From IMG/VR virus record IMGVR_UViG_3300022200_003260, positions 1-22,725 of that record: a stretch of DNA of 22,725 nucleotides; one strand, given 5' to 3'. Below the pieces are notes generated by a model, which searched no databases, was not told the DNA's origin, and worked only from the letters and a program-made list of their open reading frames with translations. Position numbers and translations under genes: made by a program. Shown here piece after piece: positions 1 through 4,597 of the stretch. Numbering within the stretch: the stretch's first letter is position 1; every line of letters begins with the position of its first letter. Origin of the DNA: a virus.

Positions 1-47
1 TGCAGGCTCTTTGGATTCCTGCAGGCTCTGATCGCTATCGCTGAGAG

Positions 48-78
48 TGCTAAGAGGGTGCTAAGAGAATGCTAAGAG
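48..78. repeat. Three TGCTAAGAG direct repeats, 11-bp spacing
   Basis: The 9-mer TGCTAAGAG occurs at 48-56, 59-67 and 70-78, each copy starting 11 bp after the previous one; about one helical turn, so the copies face the same side of the DNA. T7-like phages carry arrays of short repeats (SRL/SRR in T7) next to the terminal redundancy, thought to act in concatemer processing or packaging. The position at the left edge of a T7-ordered genome fits that role, but the function is inferred. A 10-bp direct repeat TGCAGGCTCT (1-10 and 20-29) lies just upstream. Confidence 0.7.
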
Positions 79-139
79 ACAACCAGCAGTGCAATTGATT
101 CTTTATGTATGCCGAGAGACATATATGTGAGAATCTTTA

Positions 140-258
140 TTGCACCTATCCAAGAGAATACTCAATGAAATCAAAGAGTTAACCAATGATATGCCTATGA
201 TATGCTACTAAGGTATATCTTTTTTGCACCTAAATATCTTAATGAAAACAAAGAGTTA
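140..258. repeat. Imperfect bipartite direct repeat in the leader
   Basis: Two copies of a bipartite unit are seen: TTGCACCT at 140-147 and again at 224-231, each followed 9-16 bp later by an AATGAAA-CAAAGAGTTA block (164-181 and 241-258, 17 of 18 positions identical). The copies are about 80 bp apart and lie upstream of the early promoter. They may be protein binding sites or remnants of a terminal-repeat array. No coding capacity of note is seen in 1-279. Confidence 0.55.
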
Positions 259-279
259 TGCAATTAGTTAAAATATATG

Positions 280-308
280 TTGACATGTGAATATCAGATC
301 CCTACAAT
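280..308 (+). promoter_or_regulatory. Near-consensus sigma70 promoter for early genes
   Basis: TTGACA at 280-285 and TACAAT at 303-308 are separated by exactly 17 bp. The upstream stretch 262-279 is rich in A and T, like an UP element. The -35 is perfect and the -10 differs from TATAAT at one position. It lies about 40 bp before the first start codon, and T7-like phages use strong host-RNAP promoters at the left end for early genes. Confidence 0.82.
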
Positions 309-351
309 GTGAAGCATGCAGTACACACTTATCTAACAGGGGTATATTAAA

Positions 352-1074
352 ATGACAAAACGTAACTTAGTATTATCAATCGGCAGTGACGCGAAAACAA
401 TCAAAGGGGCTAAGCTTGGTTTTCTTACAGGTATTCTATATCTAGCACCTAGCGACATCAGTGGTCATCAAGTTTGTCCAATGGCTAAGCTTGCTAATTG
501 TGAAAAGGCTTGCTTATATACTGCTGGCCGTGGTGCATTCAATAGCATCCAGCAGGCTAGAATTGCGAAAACTAAAAGATTCTTTAATGATCGCGATAGT
601 TTCATGTTAGATCTTGAGTATTCTATCAATAGAGTGGTGCGTAAGGCTCATAAAGCAGGCTTAACGCCATTAATTAGATTAAATGGTACTAGTGATATTG
701 TTTGGGAAAATATTGCGTTTAAAAGCTTTAGAAACATTTTTGAAGCTTTTCCTGATGTACAGTTTTACGACTATACTAAAATACCAACACGCAAAAATAT
801 ACCTAGCAACTATGATTTAACATTTTCTTACAGCGGTGTACAGTCTTATCAAGGTGCAGTTGCTAAGGCAATGGCAAATACTAAACTTGCCCGAATTGCG
901 GTTGTATTTGATAAAGTTGAAACCATCCCAGCGACATTCATGAATCGCACGGTAGTTGGCGGTGACAATTCAGATGTTAGACACCTTGATGCAACCAATA
1001 GTATTGTGGCATTATATGCAAAAGGTGCAGCGAGAAAAGATATAACTGGCTTTGTGGTTCGTGGTAGTATTTAA
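352..1074 (+). CDS. Gp88-like (DUF7227-type) phage early protein
   Basis: A 240-residue soluble protein, first gene after the early promoter, with a GGGG-containing weak ribosome site before the ATG. Features seen: an N-terminal segment AKTIKGAKLGFLTGILYLAP; a cysteine cluster C42, C50, C54 (CX7CX3C) followed by LYTAGRGAF; a central RLNGTSDIVWE; and a C-terminal RHLDATNSIVALYAKGAARKDITGFV. From memory this pattern matches the phage Gp88/DUF7227 group, whose biochemical function is not established. The three clustered cysteines suggest metal or Fe-S binding, and the alternating hydrophobic strands suggest a barrel-like fold. This is inference; a classical radical-SAM CX3CX2C motif is absent. 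Its leading position suggests a host-takeover or nucleic-acid modification role. Confidence 0.7.
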   Translation: MTKRNLVLSIGSDAKTIKGAKLGFLTGILYLAPSDISGHQVCPMAKLANCEKACLYTAGRGAFNSIQQARIAKTKRFFNDRDSFMLDLEYSINRVVRKAHKAGLTPLIRLNGTSDIVWENIAFKSFRNIFEAFPDVQFYDYTKIPTRKNIPSNYDLTFSYSGVQSYQGAVAKAMANTKLARIAVVFDKVETIPATFMNRTVVGGDNSDVRHLDATNSIVALYAKGAARKDITGFVVRGSI

Positions 1075-1098
1075 TTAAACTAATGAAAGGCAATTAAA

Positions 1099-1305
1099 AT
1101 GAAACTTAATGACAAACTTATAAACTTAAACAGCTTTGCCATTGCTGGTATTGACATGAGTGATTATCCAGATTTTGCGGATGCCTATGTAGAATCTGCT
1201 ACCTACTTAGATGGCACGCCACTATCAGATGATGAAATGGATGCATTACAAGATGAATATCCAGCAGAGATTCATAGTATAATTTTAGATTCTATCTATT
1301 ATTAA
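1099..1305 (+). CDS. Small acidic early protein, unknown
   Basis: A 68-residue protein with a GAAAGG ribosome site about 10 bp before the ATG. It is strongly acidic, with runs such as DMSDYPDFADAYVE and SDDEMDALQDEYPAE, few basic residues, no membrane segment and no cysteine. Similar small acidic proteins of the type 'ADAY-x-E-x-A-x-DG-x-x-L-x-DDE-x-D' are common in phages but have no assigned function. The charge makes a DNA-mimic or host-enzyme inhibitor conceivable; this is speculation. Confidence 0.75.
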   Translation: MKLNDKLINLNSFAIAGIDMSDYPDFADAYVESATYLDGTPLSDDEMDALQDEYPAEIHSIILDSIYY

Positions 1306-1319
1306 TTGGAGATATTAAA

Positions 1320-1421
1320 ATGAAACAAAAGCATGATTGGGTATTATATTTTGTAATTACAGTTTTAATCTATTTTTTCCATGGTGCGTTAACTGGGTGG
1401 CTTGATAGGGGGATGATGTAA
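1320..1421 (+). CDS. Small single-helix membrane peptide (33 aa)
   Basis: A short ORF beginning MKQKHDWVLYFVITVLIYFF and ending in stop TAA at 1419-1421. A TTGGAG ribosome site sits about 9 bp before the ATG, and the stop overlaps the next start by one base (TAATG), which supports real translation. Residues 8-20 are hydrophobic and rich in V, L, I, Y and F, flanked by K/H/D at the N terminus and by W, D, R at the C terminus, as expected of one membrane span with a short periplasmic or cytoplasmic tail. Function unknown; phages often encode such peptides as membrane-active early or accessory lysis factors. Confidence 0.62.
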   Translation: MKQKHDWVLYFVITVLIYFFHGALTGWLDRGMM

Positions 1422-1621
1422 TGTTGTTTAAAGAGGTAAAAGTAGGGATGCCCTTCTTAATTCGCAATGAAGACACAAACGAATGGCACAATGGTGAAGT
1501 AACAGCTATTAAAGACCACCAAGGTTTTGTGACACTGCAACTTAATGATGCCAACGGAACTTATACTTGGGGTTTACCTGATGCAGAATTACATGACTTT
1601 ATGAAGCCACTAGGGGGTTAG
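1421..1621 (+). CDS. Small hypothetical protein, beta-rich
   Basis: A 66-residue protein starting MLFKEVKVGMPFLIR, with an AGGGGG ribosome site 8 bp upstream that lies inside the preceding membrane peptide gene; the one-base overlap suggests coupling. The alternating hydrophobic pattern (VKVGMPFLI, EVTAI, GFVTLQL, GTYTWGL) suggests a small SH3- or Tudor-like barrel. No catalytic motif is visible. Unknown function. Confidence 0.72.
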   Translation: MLFKEVKVGMPFLIRNEDTNEWHNGEVTAIKDHQGFVTLQLNDANGTYTWGLPDAELHDFMKPLGG

Positions 1622-1624
1622 CCT

Positions 1625-1684
1625 ATGCTAGTGTATAATAATGCGTTACAGAGCGATTGTGTGCAATTGAGAAGGGGATTATAG
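1625..1684 (+). CDS. Possible 19-residue micro-ORF
   Basis: ATG at 1625 follows an AGGGGG ribosome-site-like run at the end of the preceding gene by about 7 bp. The ORF encodes MLVYNNALQSDCVQLRRGL and ends at 1684, 2 bp before the next gene. The spacing and ribosome site fit a translated leader peptide or coupling ORF, but the length gives little statistical support. Confidence 0.28.
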   Translation: MLVYNNALQSDCVQLRRGL

Positions 1685-1686
1685 CT

Positions 1687-1821
1687 ATGACTAAATACGC
1701 TTATCTTGATTATGACGGGGTTGTTGTGAGATATTTTGATTATCCAGCAGAAGGTGCAGTGGACTTGACTCCTCCTGAATATGTGGTAAACTGGGATGAC
1801 TTTGAAGAGGCTTTATTTTAA
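1687..1821 (+). CDS. Small acidic hypothetical protein (44 aa)
   Basis: A 44-residue ORF, beginning MTKYAYLDYDGVVVRYFDYP and ending WDDFEEALF, with stop at 1819-1821. A GAAGGGGA ribosome site precedes the ATG at a slightly long distance. It is rich in aromatic residues and Asp/Glu, with few basic residues. No recognised family. It fills what would otherwise be a coding gap in a densely packed early region. Confidence 0.6.
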   Translation: MTKYAYLDYDGVVVRYFDYPAEGAVDLTPPEYVVNWDDFEEALF

Positions 1822-1837
1822 CGATAGAGGGATTATG

Positions 1838-2047
1838 ATGAAATTAGAATTTGAATTAGAAAGTAATGACTTGCTACTTGATGTATTAAATGCAGGATTT
1901 GTAGCAATGCTAAAGAGACAACTCAAGGATAGCACGGAGTATATTGAAACTACTTGTACGCATCTAGATGATGTGATAGTACAAAACAAAGTGATTGATT
2001 CGTGTAAAATCTTACTAGAATATTGCACAGGTGAGATTTTTGACTAA
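1838..2047 (+). CDS. Small hypothetical early protein (69 aa)
   Basis: The start at 1838 (MKLEFELESNDLLLDV) is chosen because AGAGGG (1826-1831) lies 6 bp upstream; an adjacent ATG at 1835 is possible. A longer in-frame start at 1796 would overlap the preceding gene and has no ribosome site. The protein is mostly helical, with three cysteines in the C-terminal half (ETTCTHLDD, VIDSCKILLEYC). No recognised domain. Confidence 0.65.
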   Translation: MKLEFELESNDLLLDVLNAGFVAMLKRQLKDSTEYIETTCTHLDDVIVQNKVIDSCKILLEYCTGEIFD

Positions 2048-2126
2048 TATCGACAATAAACTTTTGTTGCTACTGGCAATAATTGCAGATGTTGCATTGA
2101 TTATAAATGTATGGCATCATTGGTAA
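2040..2126 (+). CDS. Membrane micro-ORF with TTG start (28 aa)
   Basis: The reading frame encodes (M)TNIDNKLLLLLAIIADVALI followed by INVWHHW and a stop at 2124-2126. AGGTGAG (2029-2035) sits 4 bp before the TTG codon; a GTG at 2031 in the same frame is the alternative start but has no ribosome site. Residues 7-23 form a clear hydrophobic helix with a charged N terminus and a WHHW tail, the look of a single-span phage peptide. It overlaps the end of the preceding gene by 8 bp. Confidence 0.45.
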   Translation: MTNIDNKLLLLLAIIADVALIINVWHHW

Positions 2127-2148
2127 ACTTTAGAAAAGGAGAATTCAA

Positions 2149-2547
2149 ATGTTAATTGAGATTAAAAGTAGATATACTTCAGACATATTATATAGTTGTG
2201 AAGCAGAAAACAAAAAAGAAGCATTAAAAAAAGCTGTAGTAGATGGTGCTGACTTGAGTTATGCTTACTTGAGTGGTGCTAACTTGAGTGGTGCTTACTT
2301 GAGTGGTGCTAACTTGAGTCATGCTAACTTGAGAGGTGCTGACTTGAGTGGGGCTGTCTTGAGTTATGCTGACTTGAGTTATGCTGACTTGAACCATGCT
2401 AACTTGAGTTATGCTGACTTGAGTGATTCTGACTTGAGAGGTGCTAACTTGAGTGGTGCTGACTTGAGTTATGCTTACTTGAGTGGTGCTAACTTGAGTG
2501 GTGCTTACTTGAGTGGTGCTAACTTGAGTGGGGCTAACTTGAAATGA
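2149..2547 (+). CDS. Pentapeptide-repeat protein
   Basis: A 132-residue protein with an AAAAGGAGA ribosome site. Residues 1-33 are a non-repeat cap (MLIEIKSRYTSDILYSCEAE...), followed from residue 34 to the end by 19 full A(D/N/Y)LSx pentapeptides plus a partial one, with leucine at the centre of each unit. Such proteins form a right-handed square beta-helix; Qnr and MfpA members mimic DNA and bind gyrase, but many have no known target, and the canonical A(D/N)LxX pattern alone does not show gyrase binding. The repeat DNA has a 15-bp period and contains an exact 76-bp duplication (2244-2319 equals 2454-2529). The stop overlaps the next ATG (ATGA). Confidence 0.92.
   Translation: MLIEIKSRYTSDILYSCEAENKKEALKKAVVDGADLSYAYLSGANLSGAYLSGANLSHANLRGADLSGAVLSYADLSYADLNHANLSYADLSDSDLRGANLSGADLSYAYLSGANLSGAYLSGANLSGANLK
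2244..2529 (+). repeat. 76-bp exact direct repeat inside pentapeptide gene
   Basis: Positions 2244-2319 and 2454-2529 are identical over 76 bp, with an offset of 210 bp, i.e. 14 pentapeptide units. They lie within a 15-bp-period tract whose other units differ at the third to fifth codons. Perfect identity of this block, beside diverged neighbours, points to recent duplication or gene conversion by slippage or recombination. Confidence 0.9.
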
Positions 2548-2726
2548 CTAATTTAAGTATTGCTAATAAAATAGATAGTATTATTACAGAGCAAGGTCGA
2601 AGCGATGGTAATTACTCATTAATCGCCGATAAGCTAAGCCAAGCTCATTTATTAACCATATTGGCTCTTGAAGAGCAGGAGTTACAATATTTCTATGAGA
2701 ATAACCAAGAGGGAGTTTATGCATGA
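2544..2726 (+). CDS. Small hypothetical protein before ThyX
   Basis: A 60-residue, mostly helical protein (MTNLSIANKIDSIITEQGRS...). It starts within the ATGA overlap with the pentapeptide gene and ends in an ATGA overlap with thyX, so it is likely translated by coupling on both sides. No recognised motif. The retained overlaps argue that it is a real gene. Confidence 0.7.
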   Translation: MTNLSIANKIDSIITEQGRSDGNYSLIADKLSQAHLLTILALEEQELQYFYENNQEGVYA

Positions 2727-3397
2727 AAGTAGATTTAGTATCAATCAGCCAACCTAATATTAATGGTATCAAAACAGCTGAAGAGTTTATTAGTTATTGC
2801 GCTAGGGTATCCAATCCACCTAATCAGTTGAATACAAATACAGCTGGAGGATTACTAAGGTACTGCATCAAACATAAGCACTTTAGTATTTTTGAGATGG
2901 TAAACTTGGTGTTTGAGATTGAGACGACACGCGATATAGGCAGGCAGATTATCCGCCATAGGTCTTTCAGTTTTCAAGAGTTTAGCCAGCGTTATGCCGA
3001 AGCTGAAGACGAAGCAATATTGAGGCAACCTAGATTGCAAGATGTAAAAAATAAGCAAAATAGTATTGTATCTGAGAATACTCTTTTAAATCAAGAGTTT
3101 ATCAAAGGACAGCAGGATTTATGGCAGCATTCTCAAAGACTTTACAAGCAAGCATTGGACAATGGAGTAGCTAAAGAGCAGGCAAGAGCCTTGCTACCTG
3201 AAGGCTTAACAAAGACGAGAATGTATATGAATGGTAGTTTGAGGTCGTGGCTTCATTACTGCCAAGTAAGGTGTGGAGTAGAGACACAATTAGAGCATAG
3301 GTTGATAGCTAAAGAAATTGCAAACAATCTTATTGCAAATTTTAAATTTCTTGATACAATGGAGTGGCTGAAAGATGATTACTCAGCAGAATCTTAG
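2723..3397 (+). CDS. thyX: Flavin-dependent thymidylate synthase
   Basis: A 224-residue protein of typical ThyX length. It carries the ThyX signature RHRX7S: R78-H79-R80 with S88 in RHRSFSFQEFSQR, which binds FAD and dUMP, and the downstream EQARALLPEG (152-161) seen in ThyX. The enzyme makes dTMP from dUMP using methylene-tetrahydrofolate, FAD and NADPH, leaving tetrahydrofolate rather than dihydrofolate. With the ribonucleotide reductase and MazG-like genes downstream it forms a phage-encoded dNTP supply set. It starts in an ATGA overlap with the preceding small gene. Confidence 0.96.
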   Translation: MKVDLVSISQPNINGIKTAEEFISYCARVSNPPNQLNTNTAGGLLRYCIKHKHFSIFEMVNLVFEIETTRDIGRQIIRHRSFSFQEFSQRYAEAEDEAILRQPRLQDVKNKQNSIVSENTLLNQEFIKGQQDLWQHSQRLYKQALDNGVAKEQARALLPEGLTKTRMYMNGSLRSWLHYCQVRCGVETQLEHRLIAKEIANNLIANFKFLDTMEWLKDDYSAES

Positions 3398-3431
3398 ATT
3401 ACGTTTTTCACAACAACTTATGGAGAGCATC

Positions 3432-3680
3432 ATGAACAAAAACTTATTGAGTATTATTGAATCAGGTAAAATCTGTAAAGTAGAGTTTACAAAGAAAGAT
3501 GGAACGACTGGGGTTGTACATGGTCGCACAGGGGTACACAAGCATACACAAGGTAACCAACGTACCTCAGACCCTGACCAATATATTATGTTTTATGACT
3601 TCAACAAAGGCTATCGTAATGTAAACAAAAGTACGATTACAAAAGTAAACGCAGTACATACTGTTATCAAAACAAAATAA
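3432..3680 (+). CDS. Small SH3-like beta-barrel protein
   Basis: The start at 3432 (MNKNLLSIIESGKICKVEFT) is preferred: GGAG at 3422-3425 is 6 bp upstream, and an in-frame ATG at 3375 would lie inside thyX without a ribosome site. The 82-residue product has the pattern CKVEFTKKDGTTGVVHGRTGV, then a basic loop, then QYIMFYDFNKGYRNVNKSTI. This resembles small phage and Bacteroides proteins described as SH3 beta-barrel fold-containing, of unknown role. It is basic, so nucleic-acid binding is possible but not shown. Confidence 0.72.
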   Translation: MNKNLLSIIESGKICKVEFTKKDGTTGVVHGRTGVHKHTQGNQRTSDPDQYIMFYDFNKGYRNVNKSTITKVNAVHTVIKTK

Positions 3681-3689
3681 GGAGCTATC

Positions 3690-3893
3690 ATGGCACATTT
3701 TAGAGTAGTATTAGAAACCGTCTTGAAAGAGGTAACGATTGAGGAGGAGTTTATTGTTGAGGCTAAAGACGAAGATGAAGCACGTACAGCTATCTCAGTC
3801 GGGTATGGGTTCGATATTAATCAACCTAAAATCTTAGACTATGGCGATACAGTTTCAGAAACCCCAACTTTAGTAGAGAGAGTAATCTTATAA
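3690..3893 (+). CDS. Small acidic hypothetical protein
   Basis: A 67-residue protein with an AAGGAG ribosome site 6 bp before the ATG. It has the layout beta-strand (FRVVLETVLKEVTIEEEFIVEA), acidic helix (KDEDEARTAISVGYG), beta-strand (PTLVERVIL). Phages encode many small 'EFIVEAKDEDEA' proteins of this shape with no assigned function. Its stop overlaps the phoH start by one base. Confidence 0.72.
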   Translation: MAHFRVVLETVLKEVTIEEEFIVEAKDEDEARTAISVGYGFDINQPKILDYGDTVSETPTLVERVIL

Positions 3894-4597
3894 TGGCAGT
3901 AAGACGTAAAGCAAAGAATGCATTTAATGATAACAACCTTAACTTACTTGATGTACTACCGCTAACTGATACCCAAGAAGGTTTCTTTGACAACTACGAC
4001 AAAGACAAAAGCCAGTTATTGCTAGGTTACTCAGGTACAGGTAAAACATTCATTGCTTGCTACAAAGCATTTCAAGAGGTCATGAAAGGTGGTGAGTATA
4101 AGCAGGTTGTCGTTGTACGCAGTGCTGTACCCACACGTGATATTGGCTTCTTGAAAGGTACAGAGGCAGAGAAAGGGGCAGTCTATGAGCTACCTTACAA
4201 GCAAATATGCAGTGAGTTATTTAGGAGAGCAGATGCCTACGAAATCTTAAAGCATCATGGTGGCATACAGTTTATGCTAACAAGTTTTATCAGGGGGCTT
4301 ACACTAGACAATAGTATTATCATTGTTGATGAGTTTCAGAACATGACAGCTCACGAAGCTGATAGTGTGATTACTCGTGTAGGTCGTAATTCTAAAATTA
4401 TGTTTTGTGGTGATGTACTGCAACGTGACTTCACTAAGCATTCAGAAAAGAACATTGAGAAATTCTTACAGGTACTGCAACAACTACCTGATATGTTTGA
4501 CTTCAATTACTTTGATGAAAATGATATTGTACGTAGTGGTCTTGTTGGTGAGTATATCAGGCAGAAACACTTTAGTTACCCGAAAGGATTTGAATGA
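3893..4597 (+). CDS. phoH: PhoH-like ATPase
   Basis: A 234-residue PhoH-family P-loop protein. Walker A GYSGTGKT (45-52), Walker B IIIVDEFQN (142-150) and the sensor-like IMFCGDVLQRDF (169-180) are all present, with the PhoH-typical VVVVRSAVPTRDIGFLKGT (72-90) between them. The family is related to helicase superfamily 1 and binds ATP; its role in phages is unsettled, with RNA metabolism and phosphate stress suggested. It is an N-terminally compact form without a PIN domain. It overlaps the RNA polymerase start by ATGA, so the two are probably co-translated. Confidence 0.93.
   Translation: MAVRRKAKNAFNDNNLNLLDVLPLTDTQEGFFDNYDKDKSQLLLGYSGTGKTFIACYKAFQEVMKGGEYKQVVVVRSAVPTRDIGFLKGTEAEKGAVYELPYKQICSELFRRADAYEILKHHGGIQFMLTSFIRGLTLDNSIIIVDEFQNMTAHEADSVITRVGRNSKIMFCGDVLQRDFTKHSEKNIEKFLQVLQQLPDMFDFNYFDENDIVRSGLVGEYIRQKHFSYPKGFE

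Noticed and set aside
18-25. CCTGCAGG palindrome and TGCAGG at the very first base, like a restriction-cut library end
   Set aside because: It is explained by the 10-bp direct repeat; no other sign of cloning or vector sequence.
105-182. Short ORF MYAERHICENLYCTYPREY... in the leader
   Set aside because: No ribosome site, spans one of the repeat copies, lies upstream of the only clear promoter.
1796-1837. Longer start for the 69-residue early protein
   Set aside because: It would overlap the preceding 44-residue gene and lacks a ribosome site; 1838 is well placed after AGAGGG.
2244-2529. CRISPR-like array
   Set aside because: The regular repeats are in-frame 15-bp units coding for pentapeptides, without unique spacers.
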